Below are positions 24,560-35,715 of a DNA stretch of 52,246 nucleotides, piece by piece. This DNA is from an uncultured Ralstonia sp. GTDB taxonomy: Bacteria; Pseudomonadota; Gammaproteobacteria; Burkholderiales; Burkholderiaceae. Location of the stretch: NCBI GenBank assembly GCA_913056305.1, contig CAJXMR010000013.1, forward strand, positions 1 to 52,246, read 5' to 3'. The first letter of the stretch is position 1. Every line of letters begins with the position of its first letter. The notes beneath the pieces were generated by a model. It worked only from the letters and a program-made list of their open reading frames with translations, was not told the DNA's origin and did not search any database. The translations under genes and the position numbers were made by a program.

Positions 24560-27500
24560 ATGAATGCCCCACTTCTGATCGACGCCAAGCTCGCGGCGCA
24601 GGACGCCGCGCCGCGGCTGCGCGAGATTCCCTATAACTACACCTCGTTCTCGGATCGGGAAATCGTCATCCGCTTGCTGGGCGAGTCTGCGTGGCAGATC
24701 CTCGACGGGCTGCGGGCCGAGCGTCGCACCGGCCGATCGGCGCGCATGCTGTACGAAGTGCTGGGCGACATCTGGGTGGTGCGCCGCAACCCGTACCTGC
24801 AGGACGACCTGCTCGACAACCCGAAGCGCCGGCAGATGCTGATCGACGCGCTCGATCACCGCCTGGCGGAGATCGAGAAGCGCCGCGTGGCCGACCACGA
24901 CTCGCACCACGACCCGGTGGGCGACGAGCGCGCCACCAAGGTCGAGCAACTCGTCGTGCACGCCCGCCGCGCCGTCAAGGCGTTCCAGGAAGAATTCGCC
25001 CAGGTCTATGACCTGCGCCGCCGCGCGCAGAAGGTGCTCGGCCGCGTCACGGCCAAGGACAACATCAAGTTCGACGGCCTCTCGCGCGTCTCGCACGTGA
25101 CCGACGCCACCGACTGGCGCGTCGAATATCCGTTCGTGGTGCTCACGCCCGATACCGAAGAAGAGATCGCCGGCATCGTCAAGGGTTGCTTCGAGCTGGG
25201 TCTGACCATCATCCCGCGCGGAGGCGGCACCGGCTACACCGGCGGCGCCGTGCCGCTGACGCCGTTCTCGGCCGTCATCAATACCGAAAAGCTGGAGCGC
25301 CTGGACGCGGTCGAGCAGACCGACCTGCCGGGCGTCGACCACCCCGTGGCGACCATCTACTCGGGCGCCGGCGTGGTCACGCGCCGCGTGGCCGAGGCGG
25401 CCGAGAAGGCCGGCCTCGTCTTTGCCGTGGACCCGACCTCGATCGACGCCTCGTGCATCGGCGGCAACGTCGCCATGAACGCGGGCGGCAAGAAGGCTGT
25501 GCTGTGGGGTACCGCGCTGGACAACCTCGCCTGGTGGCGCATGGTCGATCCGGACGGCAACTGGCTGGAAGTCCAGCGCCTGAACCACAACCTCGGCAAG
25601 ATCCACGACGCGCCCGTCGTCACGTTCGAGCTGAAGTGGTTCGACGGCAATGCGCCGGTCGGCGCCAAGCTGCTGCGCACCGAGACGCTCACCATCGAAG
25701 GACGCACCTTCCGCAAGGAAGGCCTCGGCAAGGACGTCACCGACAAGTTCCTGGCCGGCCTGCCCGGCGTGCAGAAGGAAGGCTGCGACGGCATCATCAC
25801 CAGCGCGCGCTGGATTTTGCACCGCATGCCCAAGTCGATCCGCACGGTGTGCCTGGAGTTCTTCGGCCAGGCGCGCGACGCGATCCCGAGCATCGTCGAG
25901 ATCAAGGACTACCTCGACGGCGAGACCAAGAAGCCCGGCGGCGCCATCCTCGCGGGCCTGGAGCACCTGGACGAGCGCTACCTGCGCGCGGTCGGCTACG
26001 CCACCAAGAGCAAGCGCAACGCGTTCCCGAAGATGGTGCTGATCGGCGACATCGTCGGCGAGGACGATGACGCCGTGGCGCGCGCCACCTCGGAGGTGAT
26101 CCGCCTGGCCAACGGCAAGAGCGGCGAGGGCTTCGTGGCCGTCAGCCCCGAGGCGCGCAAGAAGTTCTGGCTCGACCGTTCGCGCACCGCCGCCATCGCC
26201 AAGCACACCAACGCCTTCAAGATCAACGAAGACGTGGTGATCCCGCTCAACCGCATGGGCGAGTACACCGACGGCATCGAGCGCATCAACATCGAGCTGT
26301 CGATCAAGAACAAGCTCAAGCTGGCCGATGCGCTGCAGGCGTTCTTCGCACGCAACGATCTGCCACTGGGCCGCACCGACGACGCCAACGAGATCCCCAG
26401 CGCCGAGCTGCTGGAAGACCGCGTGCAGCAAGCGCAGCAACTGGTGCGCGCCACGCGTGCGCGCTGGCAGTACCTGCTGGACCATCTCGATACGCCGGTG
26501 AATACCGCCCGCGCCAGCCTGATCGGCCTGGGCCTGGGCTATCTCTCGCAGACCATCGACGAGCGCCTGGACGTGCAGCCGGACGCCAACCTGTTCCACC
26601 TGCTGCAGGACCGCACCATCCGCGTGTCGTGGAAGGCGGAGATCCGCGCCGAGCTGCGCCAGATCTTCAACGGCGGCGAGTTCAAGCCGATCCTCGACGA
26701 GGCGCAGGCGATCCACAAGCAGGTGCTGCGTGGCCGCGTTTTCGTGGCGTTGCACATGCACGCCGGCGACGGCAACGTGCATACCAACCTGCCGGTCAAC
26801 TCCGACGACTACGACATGCTGCAGGACGCCCATAAGGCGGTCGCCCGCATCATGACGCTGGCGCGTTCGCTCGACGGCGTGATCTCGGGCGAGCACGGCA
26901 TCGGCATCACCAAGCTGGAATTCCTGACCGACGACGAGATCGCCGACTTCGCTGCCTACAAGCGCCGCGTCGACCCGAACGGCCGCTTCAATAAGGGCAA
27001 GCTGCTGCGCGACGTGAACGACCCGCAAGGCGTTCCGGCCGACCTGCGCAACGCCTACACGCCGTCGTTCGGCCTGATGGGGCACGAGTCGATCATCATG
27101 CAGCAGAGCGACATCGGCGCCATCTCGGAGTCGATCAAGGACTGCCTGCGCTGCGGCAAGTGCAAGCCGGTGTGCGCCACGCACGTGCCGCGCGCCAACC
27201 TGCTGTACAGCCCGCGCAACAAGATCCTCGCCACCTCGCTGCTCATCGAAGCCTTCCTGTACGAAGAGCAGACGCGCCGCGGCGTGTCGGTCAAGCACTG
27301 GGAAGAATTTGCCGACGTGGGCGACCACTGCACGGTCTGCCACAAGTGCGTGACGCCGTGCCCGGTCAAGATCGACTTCGGCGACGTGTCGATGAACATG
27401 CGCAACCTGTTGCGCAAGATGGGGCAGAAGAAGTTCAACCCCGGCACCGCCGCGTCGATGTTCTTCCTGAACGCGACCAACCCCGAGACCATCAACCTGA

Positions 27501-28597
27501 CGCGCAAGGTGATGATCGACTGGGGCTTCAAGGCGCAGCGGCTGGGCAACGACATCCTGAAGAAGTTCGCCAAGAAGCAGACCGCGCATCCGCCCGCCAC
27601 GGTGGGCAGGGCGCCGGCGCGCGAGCAGGTGATCCACTTCATCAACAAGAAGATGCCGGGCAACCTGCCCAAGAAGACGGCGCGCGCGCTGCTGGACATC
27701 GAGGACAACGAGATCGTCCCGATCATCCGCAACCCGCAGACCACCACGCCCGACAGCGAAGCGGTGTTCTACTTCCCGGGCTGCGGCTCGGAGCGGCTGT
27801 TCTCACAGGTGGGCCTGGCCACGCAGGCCATGTTGTGGCACGCCGGTGTGCAGACCGTGCTGCCGCCGGGCTACCTGTGCTGCGGCTATCCGCAGCGCGG
27901 CAACGGCCAGTACGACAAGGCCGAGAAGATGGTCACCGACAACCGCGTGCTGTTCCACCGCGTGGCCAATACGCTCAACTACCTCGACATCAAGACCGTC
28001 GTGGTGAGCTGCGGCACGTGCTACGACCAGCTTGCCGGCTATGAATTCGACAAGATCTTCCCGGGCTGCCGCATCATCGACATTCACGAATACCTGCTGG
28101 AGAAGGGCGTGAAGATCGACGGCGTGCAGGGCGTGCGCTACATGTACCACGACCCCTGCCACACCCCGATCAAGACCATGGACCCGACCAAGCTGGTCAA
28201 CCAGCTCATGGGCGGCAACCAGGGCGCCGACGGCAAGCTGAGCGCGATCGAGAAGAACGACCGCTGCTGCGGTGAATCGGGCACGCTGGCGGTCTCGCGT
28301 CCGGACATCTCCACGCAGGTCCGCTTCCGCAAGGAAGAGGAGATGAAGAAGGGTGCCGACAAGCTGCGCCACCTGGGCGAAACCACCGGCCAGAGCGGCG
28401 AGGCTTTTACCGGCGACGTGAAGATCCTCACCAGTTGCCCGGCCTGCCTGCAGGGCCTGTCGCGCTACAGCGAGGACGCCTCGGTGCAGGCCGACTACAT
28501 CGTGGTCGAGATGGCGCGCCACGTGCTGGGCGAGACCTGGCTGCAGGACTACGTCGCCCACGCCAACGCGGGCGGCATCGAGCGGGTGCTGGTGTGA
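24560..28597 (+). CDS. Giant FAD-linked oxidoreductase with Fe-S and CCG domains (DUF3683 type, D-lactate dehydrogenase-like)
   Basis: 1345-residue multidomain enzyme. Domains in order: N-terminal DUF3683 region (about 1-150), FAD-binding PCMH domain (about 190-380; [15 protein letters not shown] near 218), FAD-oxidase C-terminal domain (about 400-830; [15 protein letters not shown] and [14 protein letters not shown]), two 4Fe-4S clusters ([11 protein letters not shown] near 862 and [14 protein letters not shown] near 924), and two CCG heterodisulfide-reductase-like motifs ([10 protein letters not shown] near 1107, [12 protein letters not shown] near 1236). This combines in one chain what GlcD/GlcF or Dld/LldE-type systems split among subunits, so oxidation of D-lactate, glycolate or another 2-hydroxy acid is likely. 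Its stop overlaps the GTG start of the HIT gene. Common in beta-proteobacteria, substrate unproven. Confidence 0.93.
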   Translation: MNAPLLIDAKLAAQDAAPRLREIPYNYTSFSDREIVIRLLGESAWQILDGLRAERRTGRSARMLYEVLGDIWVVRRNPYLQDDLLDNPKRRQMLIDALDHRLAEIEKRRVADHDSHHDPVGDERATKVEQLVVHARRAVKAFQEEFAQVYDLRRRAQKVLGRVTAKDNIKFDGLSRVSHVTDATDWRVEYPFVVLTPDTEEEIAGIVKGCFELGLTIIPRGGGTGYTGGAVPLTPFSAVINTEKLERLDAVEQTDLPGVDHPVATIYSGAGVVTRRVAEAAEKAGLVFAVDPTSIDASCIGGNVAMNAGGKKAVLWGTALDNLAWWRMVDPDGNWLEVQRLNHNLGKIHDAPVVTFELKWFDGNAPVGAKLLRTETLTIEGRTFRKEGLGKDVTDKFLAGLPGVQKEGCDGIITSARWILHRMPKSIRTVCLEFFGQARDAIPSIVEIKDYLDGETKKPGGAILAGLEHLDERYLRAVGYATKSKRNAFPKMVLIGDIVGEDDDAVARATSEVIRLANGKSGEGFVAVSPEARKKFWLDRSRTAAIAKHTNAFKINEDVVIPLNRMGEYTDGIERINIELSIKNKLKLADALQAFFARNDLPLGRTDDANEIPSAELLEDRVQQAQQLVRATRARWQYLLDHLDTPVNTARASLIGLGLGYLSQTIDERLDVQPDANLFHLLQDRTIRVSWKAEIRAELRQIFNGGEFKPILDEAQAIHKQVLRGRVFVALHMHAGDGNVHTNLPVNSDDYDMLQDAHKAVARIMTLARSLDGVISGEHGIGITKLEFLTDDEIADFAAYKRRVDPNGRFNKGKLLRDVNDPQGVPADLRNAYTPSFGLMGHESIIMQQSDIGAISESIKDCLRCGKCKPVCATHVPRANLLYSPRNKILATSLLIEAFLYEEQTRRGVSVKHWEEFADVGDHCTVCHKCVTPCPVKIDFGDVSMNMRNLLRKMGQKKFNPGTAASMFFLNATNPETINLTRKVMIDWGFKAQRLGNDILKKFAKKQTAHPPATVGRAPAREQVIHFINKKMPGNLPKKTARALLDIEDNEIVPIIRNPQTTTPDSEAVFYFPGCGSERLFSQVGLATQAMLWHAGVQTVLPPGYLCCGYPQRGNGQYDKAEKMVTDNRVLFHRVANTLNYLDIKTVVVSCGTCYDQLAGYEFDKIFPGCRIIDIHEYLLEKGVKIDGVQGVRYMYHDPCHTPIKTMDPTKLVNQLMGGNQGADGKLSAIEKNDRCCGESGTLAVSRPDISTQVRFRKEEEMKKGADKLRHLGETTGQSGEAFTGDVKILTSCPACLQGLSRYSEDASVQADYIVVEMARHVLGETWLQDYVAHANAGGIERVLV

Positions 28598-29037
28598 CGA
28601 CCGGCGAGCGCGAGGCCGGCTGCGCGCTGTGCGAGAGCGACGGCGGCGAGCCCGTCTGGCGCAACGCCCGGGCGCGCGTGGTGCTGGTCGAGCACGCGCG
28701 CTTCCCGGGCTTCTGCCGCGTGATCTGGAACGACCACGTGGCCGAGCAGACCGACTTGTCGGAGGCAGACCGCCACTGGCTGATGGAGGTCGTCACGCGC
28801 GTGGAGCGTGTGCTGCGCGCCGAGCTGGCGCCGGACAAGATCAACCTCGCCAGCTTCGGCAACTTCGTCCCGCACCTGCACTGGCACGTCATCCCGCGCT
28901 ACCGCTGGGACACGCATTTCCCCGAGGCCGTCTGGGCCCCCGCGCAGCGCGAGCCGGATGCCGCGCGCATGGCCGAGGTGACGGCCAAGCTGCCGGCGCT
29001 GTCCTACGCGCTGCAATCCGCACTCGCCGACGTCTGA
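28594..29037 (+). CDS. HIT family protein
   Basis: 147-residue histidine-triad nucleotide hydrolase or transferase. The triad HLHWHVIPR places His94, His96 and His98 in the active site; CALCES near the N-terminus and [19 protein letters not shown] complete the fold. The GTG start at 28594 overlaps the stop of the giant oxidoreductase (gtga), implying translational coupling; no in-frame ATG is better placed. HIT enzymes act on AMP-linked compounds such as dinucleoside polyphosphates or adenosine phosphoramidates. The pairing with the oxidoreductase may simply be operon packing. Confidence 0.92.
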   Translation: MTTGEREAGCALCESDGGEPVWRNARARVVLVEHARFPGFCRVIWNDHVAEQTDLSEADRHWLMEVVTRVERVLRAELAPDKINLASFGNFVPHLHWHVIPRYRWDTHFPEAVWAPAQREPDAARMAEVTAKLPALSYALQSALADV

Positions 29038-29136
29038 CGGGCCGCTGGTAACCTAACGCCACCACCTGCGCGGAACCCCCATGCCGCGCGGGCCGTCTGA
29101 CTCTCTTTCCGTCGTGCCCCCGCTCTCGACACCGCC

Positions 29137-30981
29137 ATGACGACACCGCGCACCGCCGCCACGCCCGATTCCCACAAGGATTCCATCGCCGAGTTGAATG
29201 TCCACCACGGCCGGCTGAACCTGTCGGAGACGTGGCAACTCATCAAGCCCTATTGGTTCTCGGAAGACCGCACCAAGGCGTGGAGCCTGCTCGCGCTGGT
29301 GGTCGCGCTGAGTCTGTTCGTGGTCTTCATGAACGTGCTGTTCACCGACTGGAACCGGCTCTTCTACAACGCGCTGGAGCAGAAGGACAAGGCCGAGTTC
29401 TGGCATCAGCTCGGGCGCTTCTCGTGGATCGCCGCGCTCATCATCGTCGCTTCCGTGCTGCGCCAGTACTACACGATGATGCTGCGCATGCGCTGGCGGA
29501 CGTGGATCACCGGCAGCTTCCTCGACGACTGGCTCGGCAAGCAGGCCTTCTACCGCCTCGAGCAGACCCACTCCGCCGACAACCCCGACCAGCGGATCGC
29601 CGACGATCTGCGCAACTTTACCGATGCCACGCTCACGCTGGCGCTGGGCTTTCTCAACTCGGCGGTCACGCTGGTGTCGTTCTTCGGCATCCTGTGGGCG
29701 GTGTCGGGGCCGTTGGCGTTCGCGCTGGGCGGGCATGACTTCGTCATCCCCGGCTATATGGTGTGGTTTGCGCTGCTGTATTCGGTGCTGGGCTCGGTCA
29801 TCATCCACTTCGTCGGCCGGCCGCTGATCGGGCTGTCGTTCCAACAGGAACGCTACGAGGCGTACTTCCGTTTCCTGTTGGTGCGCGTGCGCGAGAACAG
29901 CGAGAGCATCGCGCTGTACCGCGGCGAGCCGACCGAGAAGGCCATCCTGCGCGGCCGCTTCGAGCGCATCCGCGCCAACTGGAACCAACTGATGGACTAC
30001 ACCCGGCGCCTGACCTTCGCCAGCGCCGGCTATGGGCAGTTCGCCATCATCTTCCCGTTCCTGGTCTCCGCGCCGCGCTACTTTGGCGGCACGCTCACGC
30101 TGGGCGGCATGATGCAGGTCGCCACCGCGTTCGGGCAGGTGCAGGGCGCGATGTCGTGGTTCGTCGATAACTACGGCACGCTGGTCAGCTGGAAGGCCTC
30201 CACCAACCGCTTGATCGAATTCCAGCGCGCTATGCGCGCCGCGGAGCGCGAAGAAGAGCACCGCGCTGGCATCCAGGACATCGAAGTCGAGGCCGCTGCG
30301 GTGCCCGCCATTGAAGCCCGCGGCTTGGCGCTCAGCCTGCCCAACCGCAAGCCCGAAGACCTGCTGGTCGAGCCGTTCGACATGACCCTCGGCCGCGGCG
30401 AGCGCGTGCTCGTCAATGGCCCCTCCGGCTGCGGCAAGAGCACGCTGGTGCGCGCCGTGGCTGGCATCTGGCCGTACGGCAACGGCCGCATCGACGTGCC
30501 GGACGATGCCCGCGTGCTGTTCCTGCCGCAGCGCAGCTACCTGCCGGCGGGCACGCTTGCCGATGCCCTGTGCTACCCCGATCTGCCCACCGAGTATTCC
30601 GCCGAGCGCCTGGCCGAGGTGCTGATTGCCTGCCGCCTGCCCGCGCTGGTCGGCCTGCTCGACATGGTGAGCAACTGGAGCCTGCGCCTGTCGCCCGGCG
30701 AGCAGCAGCGCCTGGCCTTCGCGCGCGCGTTGCTGCAGCGCCCGGACTATCTCTTCCTTGACGAGGCAACCAGTGCGCTCGACGAAGACACCGAGGCCTT
30801 CATGTACGGCCTGATGCTCGAATCGATGCCCGATGTGACCATCGTCAGTGTGGCGCACCGCAGTACCGTGGCACGCTTCCACCATCGCCGCCTGCGCTAT
30901 ATCCCCGAGGGCGATCCGTTGACTGCGGTAAGCTATCGGGTGGTGGAAGAGCCGGCGCACATGGCGCTGGCGGCTTCCTGA
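29137..30981 (+). CDS. ABC transporter, fused permease-ATPase, SbmA/BacA (YddA) family
   Basis: 614-residue half-transporter with an N-terminal SbmA/BacA-like membrane domain (about 1-370, six hydrophobic segments; SFLDDWLGKQAFYRLEQTHS and DNPDQRIADDLRNFTDATL are family hallmarks) and a C-terminal ATPase (about 400-600). Walker A is GPSGCGKST (428-436), the signature is LSPGEQQRLAFARAL, Walker B is YLFLDEAT and the switch His is in SVAHRS. It would work as a homodimer. Related proteins move peptides, vitamin B12 or very-long-chain lipids; E. coli YddA is the nearest architecture I know. Substrate unknown. Not clearly in an operon. Confidence 0.92.
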   Translation: MTTPRTAATPDSHKDSIAELNVHHGRLNLSETWQLIKPYWFSEDRTKAWSLLALVVALSLFVVFMNVLFTDWNRLFYNALEQKDKAEFWHQLGRFSWIAALIIVASVLRQYYTMMLRMRWRTWITGSFLDDWLGKQAFYRLEQTHSADNPDQRIADDLRNFTDATLTLALGFLNSAVTLVSFFGILWAVSGPLAFALGGHDFVIPGYMVWFALLYSVLGSVIIHFVGRPLIGLSFQQERYEAYFRFLLVRVRENSESIALYRGEPTEKAILRGRFERIRANWNQLMDYTRRLTFASAGYGQFAIIFPFLVSAPRYFGGTLTLGGMMQVATAFGQVQGAMSWFVDNYGTLVSWKASTNRLIEFQRAMRAAEREEEHRAGIQDIEVEAAAVPAIEARGLALSLPNRKPEDLLVEPFDMTLGRGERVLVNGPSGCGKSTLVRAVAGIWPYGNGRIDVPDDARVLFLPQRSYLPAGTLADALCYPDLPTEYSAERLAEVLIACRLPALVGLLDMVSNWSLRLSPGEQQRLAFARALLQRPDYLFLDEATSALDEDTEAFMYGLMLESMPDVTIVSVAHRSTVARFHHRRLRYIPEGDPLTAVSYRVVEEPAHMALAAS

Positions 30982-31016
30982 ATCGCAATCTTCACGCAAT
31001 CCCAGAGACGTTGTTC

Positions 31017-31433
31017 ATGGCCGGACTTTCCGCCGACACCCCGCACCCGACCGGTATTACCGTGCATACGCAATCGCGCGTGCTGGAAATCGCCTTTGCC
31101 GATGGCAAGCAGTTCCGCCTGCCGTTTGAATACCTGCGCGTGCTGTCGCCGTCGGCGGAAGTGCAGGGGCATGGGCCGGGGCAGGAAGTCCTGCAGACCG
31201 GCAAGCGCGAGGTCGGCATCGTCGGCGTGGAGCCGGTGGGCAACTATGCGATCCGCCCGCTGTTTTCCGACGGCCACGACTCCGGCATCTACGACTGGGC
31301 ATACCTGTACCGGCTGGGCGTTGAGCACGACGTGCTGTGGCAGGCGTACCTCGATCGCCTGACCGCCGCCGGTCTCGACCGCGACGCGCCGATGGCCGCC
31401 AATGCCGGCCACGCCTGCGGCCACAGCCACTGA
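31017..31433 (+). CDS. DUF971 / gamma-butyrobetaine hydroxylase-like N-terminal domain protein
   Basis: 138-residue protein consisting of a single GBBH-like N-terminal (DUF971) domain. Motifs: [20 protein letters not shown] (about 23-42), [19 protein letters not shown] (about 65-83) and [13 protein letters not shown]. The His/Cys-rich end (HACGHSH) may bind metal. Related domains occur with Fe-S carrier ApbC/Mrp and in eukaryotic hydroxylases. It precedes ubiE by 52 bases on the same strand, a conserved arrangement in beta-proteobacteria as I know it. A role linked to ubiquinone or Fe-S metabolism is inference. Confidence 0.9.
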   Translation: MAGLSADTPHPTGITVHTQSRVLEIAFADGKQFRLPFEYLRVLSPSAEVQGHGPGQEVLQTGKREVGIVGVEPVGNYAIRPLFSDGHDSGIYDWAYLYRLGVEHDVLWQAYLDRLTAAGLDRDAPMAANAGHACGHSH

Positions 31434-31485
31434 TTCCCCATTCAATTCGCGGCGCACACGCGCTGCATCCGCATCCTTTTCTGTC

Positions 31486-32217
31486 ATGAGCAAAACCCAC
31501 TTCGGATTCGAGCAGGTCGACGAGCGCGAGAAGGCCGGCAAGGTCGCCGGCGTGTTCCATTCGGTCGCCAGCAAATACGACGTGATGAACGACCTGATGT
31601 CCGGCGGCATGCACCGGCTGTGGAAGATGTTCACCATCGCCCAGGCCGCCGTGCGCCCCGGCTACAAGGTGCTCGACATCGCCGGCGGCACGGGCGACCT
31701 CGCCAAGGCCTTCGCGCGCCAGGCCGGCCCCACCGGCCAGGTGTGGCTGACCGACATCAACGAATCGATGCTGCGCGTCGGCCGTGACCGCCTGCTCGAC
31801 GCCGGTGTGATGACCCCCAACTGCCTGTGCGACGCCGAGCACATTCCCTTTCCGGATGCTTACTTCGACGTGGTGACAGTCGCCTTCGGCTTGCGCAACA
31901 TGACGCACAAGGACCGCGCACTGGCTGAGATGCGCCGCGTGGTCAAGCCGGGCGGCAAGGTCATGGTGCTGGAGTTCTCCAAGGTGTGGCAGCCGCTGGA
32001 GAAAGCGTACGACGTGTATTCGTTCAAGGTGCTGCCGTGGCTGGGCAGCAAGGTCGCCGGCGATCCGGAAAGCTACCGCTACCTGGCCGAGTCCATCCGC
32101 ATGCACCCGGATCAGGCAACGCTCAAGCAGATGATGGAACAGGCCGGGCTGGACTCGGTCGAATACTTCAACCTGACGGCCGGTGTCGTCGCGTTGCACG
32201 TCGGACGCCGCCTCTGA
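31486..32217 (+). CDS. ubiE: Demethylmenaquinone/2-methoxy-6-polyprenyl-1,4-benzoquinol methyltransferase
   Basis: 243-residue class I SAM methyltransferase performing the C-methylation step of ubiquinone biosynthesis. [20 protein letters not shown] (about 26-45) and [16 protein letters not shown] are UbiE signatures; the SAM site is [16 protein letters not shown]. The C-terminus ([11 protein letters not shown]) is also typical. Part of a cluster with DUF971, a Tim44-like protein, ubiJ and ubiB. Start at 31486 gives the standard MSKTHFGF N-terminus. Confidence 0.98.
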   Translation: MSKTHFGFEQVDEREKAGKVAGVFHSVASKYDVMNDLMSGGMHRLWKMFTIAQAAVRPGYKVLDIAGGTGDLAKAFARQAGPTGQVWLTDINESMLRVGRDRLLDAGVMTPNCLCDAEHIPFPDAYFDVVTVAFGLRNMTHKDRALAEMRRVVKPGGKVMVLEFSKVWQPLEKAYDVYSFKVLPWLGSKVAGDPESYRYLAESIRMHPDQATLKQMMEQAGLDSVEYFNLTAGVVALHVGRRL

Positions 32218-32331
32218 TCCTCCAGACGGCCGATGCCACGCAATGCGACCATTTGCCGCCATCGATCACATTGAATTTCGGCGTTGACGTCCTCATCTAA
32301 CGGCGTCACTGCCATTGGAGAGAAGACAGCG

Positions 32332-33348
32332 ATGAATTTGCATTGGGGTGGAAAACTCGTGACGGGCGCGCTGGTGGCGACGCTCGCACTCGGCGCGGCG
32401 ATGGACGCCAACGCCAAGCGCATGGGCGGCAGCCGCAGCTTCGGCAAGCAGTCGTCCACCGTGACGCAGCGCCAGCAAACGCCGCCGACCACGCCGTCGC
32501 CGACACAGCAGGCCGCGCCTAGCGCGCAACCGTCGCCCGCCGCACCGGCACCGCTGCCGGCGCAGCAGCCGCGCCGCAACTGGGGCGGCATGCTGGGTGG
32601 CCTGGCCGCCGGTCTGGGCATCGGCTATCTGCTATCCAAGTTTGGTTTGGGTGCGGGGCTGGCCTCGCTGCTGTCGAACCTGATCCTGATCGCCATCGTC
32701 GCCTTCGTGGTGATGTGGATCATCCGCAAGGTGCGCGGCAGCCGTCCGCAGGAGCCGGCGTATGCCACGGGCGGCCCGTCGCTCGGCGGCGATCGCGAGC
32801 CTTACATGCCCAAGCCCGCTGCGCCGGCACAGCAACCGGCTGCATCGTCGCTCAACAGCGACAACACGTCGGGCCTGGGCGCCGGGGCGCCGACGGCTGC
32901 GCAAGCGTGGAACCTGGGTGGCCCGGCCGCCAGCACATCGGCCGCCGCGCCTGCGCCGCAACAACCGTGGGGCGTGCCGGCGGATTTCGACACGCAAGCC
33001 TTCCTGCGCAACGCCAAGGTCTACTTCATCCGCCTGCAGGCCGCGTGGGACGCCGGCAACCTGACCGACATCCGCGAGTTCACCACGCCGGAGATGTTCG
33101 CCGAGATCAAGATGGACCTGGCGGATCGCGGCGCCTCGCCCAACAAGACCGATGTCGTCTCGGTCGAAGCCGAGCTGCTCGGCATCGAGACGCAGGCGAC
33201 GGATTACCTGGCCAGCGTGCGCTTCTCCGGCATGATTCGCGAAGAGAGCAATGCCCCGGCGCAGCCGTTTGCCGAGGTGTGGAACCTGTCCAAGCCGACG
33301 CAGGGTGCGGGCGGCTGGGTGCTGGCAGGGATTCAGCAACTGCAGTAA
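32332..33348 (+). CDS. Tim44-like domain protein, membrane-anchored
   Basis: 338-residue protein. Signal peptide or first anchor at residues 8-28 (ending DANA-K), a Pro/Gln/Ala-rich linker with QQ and PAP runs (about 40-80), a glycine-rich hydrophobic pair ([20 protein letters not shown] and [20 protein letters not shown], about 85-125), a second low-complexity linker, and a C-terminal Tim44 domain (about 220-338; [36 protein letters not shown]). Bacterial Tim44-like proteins are poorly understood. Position between ubiE and ubiJ suggests a scaffold or lipid-binding role for the ubiquinone machinery, but this is inference. RBS ggagaga. Confidence 0.93.
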   Translation: MNLHWGGKLVTGALVATLALGAAMDANAKRMGGSRSFGKQSSTVTQRQQTPPTTPSPTQQAAPSAQPSPAAPAPLPAQQPRRNWGGMLGGLAAGLGIGYLLSKFGLGAGLASLLSNLILIAIVAFVVMWIIRKVRGSRPQEPAYATGGPSLGGDREPYMPKPAAPAQQPAASSLNSDNTSGLGAGAPTAAQAWNLGGPAASTSAAAPAPQQPWGVPADFDTQAFLRNAKVYFIRLQAAWDAGNLTDIREFTTPEMFAEIKMDLADRGASPNKTDVVSVEAELLGIETQATDYLASVRFSGMIREESNAPAQPFAEVWNLSKPTQGAGGWVLAGIQQLQ

Positions 33349-33403
33349 GGCCATCGCCACCCGAGGCCGGTCAAACCGGCTCTCGCGGCATTGCCCGTAA
33401 AAT

Positions 33404-33434
33404 AGGGCCCGACCACCGGTTCGGGCCCTTTTTG
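33404..33434 (+). terminator. Rho-independent terminator between the Tim44-like gene and ubiJ
   Basis: agggcccga / tcgggccct stem with an 8-base loop and ttttt tail. It separates transcription of the upstream part of the cluster from ubiJ-ubiB, or attenuates it. Confidence 0.9.
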
Positions 33435-33471
33435 TTGCCCGCCGGCCAGCCCCTTTGTGTCCAACCGCCGC

Positions 33472-34128
33472 ATGTCTTCGACTGCCACTTCGTCTTCGTT
33501 GCCCTTCGCGCTGATGCAGCCACTGCTGCTCGCGCTCAACCATCTGCTGCGCTCGGAGCCCTGGGCGCAGGAGACGCTGCGGCCGTTCGCGGGCCGCGTC
33601 GCGCATTTCGATCTCGCGCCGTTTGCACTGACGCTGCAGGTCGATGCCGCCGGCCTGGTGACGACACCGGAGGCGGGTGCCGAGCCCGCCGTCACCGTGG
33701 TGGTGCCGCTCATGTCGGCCGCCAGCGACTACGCCACCGGCGGCCAGGCCGCCGTGCTCAAGCACGTGCGTATCGACGGCGAGGCGGAGTTCGCCAACGT
33801 GCTGTCGACGCTGATGCGCAACGTGCGCTGGGATGCGGCGGAAGACCTCTCGCGCGTGTTCGGCGACGTGATCGCACAGCGCATGGTGAGCGGCGCGCAG
33901 GCCGCGCGCACCGAGGCGACACGTGTCGGCCGCTCGCTGGCCGAGGCGACGGCGGCGTACCTGACCGACGAGCAGCCGACGCTGGTGCGCCATGCCCGGC
34001 TCGCCCAGTTCGTGGCGGACGTGGCGGCCGTGCGCGATGCCCAGGCTCGCCTGGAAAAACGGCTGGAGCGTCTCGAACGCCTGGCACCCTCGACGGCACG
34101 GGCGGGCAAACCGGACGAACTGGCATGA
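33472..34128 (+). CDS. ubiJ: Ubiquinone biosynthesis accessory factor UbiJ
   Basis: 218-residue protein with an SCP2-type lipid-binding fold (about residues 15-120), followed by a helical tail with coiled-coil character ([19 protein letters not shown]). UbiJ, with UbiK, supports the soluble Ubi complex that handles hydrophobic ubiquinone intermediates. The stop overlaps the ubiB start (ATGA), giving translational coupling and supporting the assignment. Start at 33472 (ATG) chosen over GTG at 33457. SCP2-like motifs include [18 protein letters not shown] and [16 protein letters not shown]. Confidence 0.92.
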   Translation: MSSTATSSSLPFALMQPLLLALNHLLRSEPWAQETLRPFAGRVAHFDLAPFALTLQVDAAGLVTTPEAGAEPAVTVVVPLMSAASDYATGGQAAVLKHVRIDGEAEFANVLSTLMRNVRWDAAEDLSRVFGDVIAQRMVSGAQAARTEATRVGRSLAEATAAYLTDEQPTLVRHARLAQFVADVAAVRDAQARLEKRLERLERLAPSTARAGKPDELA

Positions 34129-35702
34129 CGCGCTTCTTCCGGCTGGGCAAGATCATCTTCGTCCTCTTCTATTACGGGCTGGATCAGCTCGCGCTGTCGA
34201 GCTTCCAGAGCCGGCGCACGCGCGCGCTGGCCTGGCTGCTGACTCTGGGCCGCAAGCCGACCCGACCGCGCGGCGAGCGCCTGCGCCTGGCGCTGGAGAA
34301 GCTCGGCCCCATCTTTGTGAAGTTCGGGCAGGTGCTGTCGACGCGGCGCGACCTGCTGCCGCCCGACGTGGCCGACGAGCTGGCCAAGCTGCAGGATCGC
34401 GTGCCGCCGTTCGACCCGAAGGTGGCCGCGGCCATCGTCGAAAAATCGCTGGGCAAGCCGCTGTTGGCGCTGTTCCATCGCTTCGACCATCACCCGGTGG
34501 CGAGCGCCTCCATCGCGCAGGTGCACTTCGCCACGCTGCGCGGCGGCCCCGACGACGGCCGCGAGGTGGCGGTGAAGGTGCTGCGCCCGGGCATGCTGCC
34601 CGTGATCGACAGCGACCTCGCGCTCATGCGCGATCTGGCAACCTGGATGGAGCGGCTCTGGGCCGACGCCAAGCGCCTGAAGCCGCGCGAGGTGGTCGCC
34701 GAGTTCGACAAGTACCTGCACGACGAGCTGGACCTGATGCGCGAGGCCGCCAACGCCAGCCAGCTGCGCCGCAACTTTGCCAGCTCCGACCTGCTGCTGG
34801 TGCCCGAGGTGTTCTGGGATTGGTGCACCTCCGACGTGTTCGTGATGGAGCGCATGCACGGCATGCGCATCTCGCATGCGGCCGAACTGCGCGAGGCCGG
34901 CGTCGACATGCACAAGCTGGCGCGCGACGGCGTGGAGATCTTCTTCACGCAGGTCTTCCGCGACGGCTTCTTCCATGCCGACATGCACCCGGGCAACATC
35001 CTCGTGAGCGTGGCGCCCGGGACGCTGGGCCGCTACATCGCGCTGGATTTCGGCATCGTCGGGGCGCTGTCGGAATTCGACAAGAACTACCTTGCGCAGA
35101 ACTTCCTGGCGTTCTTCCAGCGCGACTACCACCGCGTTGCCGTGCTCCATATCGAATCCGGCTGGGCGCCCGAAGAGACGCGCGTGGAGGAGCTCGAAGG
35201 CGCCATCCGCGCGTGCTGCGAGCCGTACTTCGACCGGCCGCTCGGCGAGATCTCGCTGGGCCTGGTGCTGATGCGGCTGTTCCAGACCTCGCGCCGCTTC
35301 AACGTGGAGGTGCAGCCGCAGCTCGTGCTGCTGCAGAAGACACTGCTCAACGTGGAAGGACTCGGTCGCCAGCTCGATCCGGACCTGGACCTGTGGAAGA
35401 CCGCCAAACCGTTCCTTGAACGCTGGATGCACGAGCAGATCGGCTGGCGCGGCTTTGTCGATCGCCTGAAGGTTGAGGCGCCGCAGTGGGCCAACAAGCT
35501 CCCGGATTTCCCGCGGCTGGTGCACCAGCTCCTGGAGCGCGCCGCGCGCGATGAGGGCAACGCCCAGACCGCCGCGCTGACCGCCTTGCTGGCCGAGCAG
35601 CGCCGCACCAACCGGCTGCTATCCGCCGCGCTGCTGTTTATCGGCGGATTTGCGACCGGCATCATCGCCACGCACGTGCTGACGTGGCTGGCGCGTCACT
35701 GA
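34125..35702 (+). CDS. ubiB: Ubiquinone biosynthesis kinase/ATPase UbiB
   Basis: 525-residue atypical kinase-like (ABC1/COQ8) protein needed for ubiquinone synthesis. The family KxGQ motif is KFGQVLSTR with [19 protein letters not shown], the A-rich loop region is [14 protein letters not shown], the catalytic core is [18 protein letters not shown] and the metal site is ALDFGIVG. The C-terminus has two hydrophobic segments ([20 protein letters not shown] region) that anchor it to the inner membrane. The ATG overlaps the ubiJ stop by four bases. Length is usual. Confidence 0.98.
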   Translation: MTRFFRLGKIIFVLFYYGLDQLALSSFQSRRTRALAWLLTLGRKPTRPRGERLRLALEKLGPIFVKFGQVLSTRRDLLPPDVADELAKLQDRVPPFDPKVAAAIVEKSLGKPLLALFHRFDHHPVASASIAQVHFATLRGGPDDGREVAVKVLRPGMLPVIDSDLALMRDLATWMERLWADAKRLKPREVVAEFDKYLHDELDLMREAANASQLRRNFASSDLLLVPEVFWDWCTSDVFVMERMHGMRISHAAELREAGVDMHKLARDGVEIFFTQVFRDGFFHADMHPGNILVSVAPGTLGRYIALDFGIVGALSEFDKNYLAQNFLAFFQRDYHRVAVLHIESGWAPEETRVEELEGAIRACCEPYFDRPLGEISLGLVLMRLFQTSRRFNVEVQPQLVLLQKTLLNVEGLGRQLDPDLDLWKTAKPFLERWMHEQIGWRGFVDRLKVEAPQWANKLPDFPRLVHQLLERAARDEGNAQTAALTALLAEQRRTNRLLSAALLFIGGFATGIIATHVLTWLARH

Positions 35703-35715
35703 CTGTCGAGCCGAC

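Noticed and set aside
24488..27637. 1049-residue minus-strand open frame inside the giant oxidoreductase gene
   Set aside because: Antisense frame of a high-GC gene with no recognisable domain; the plus strand encodes clear FAD and Fe-S motifs.
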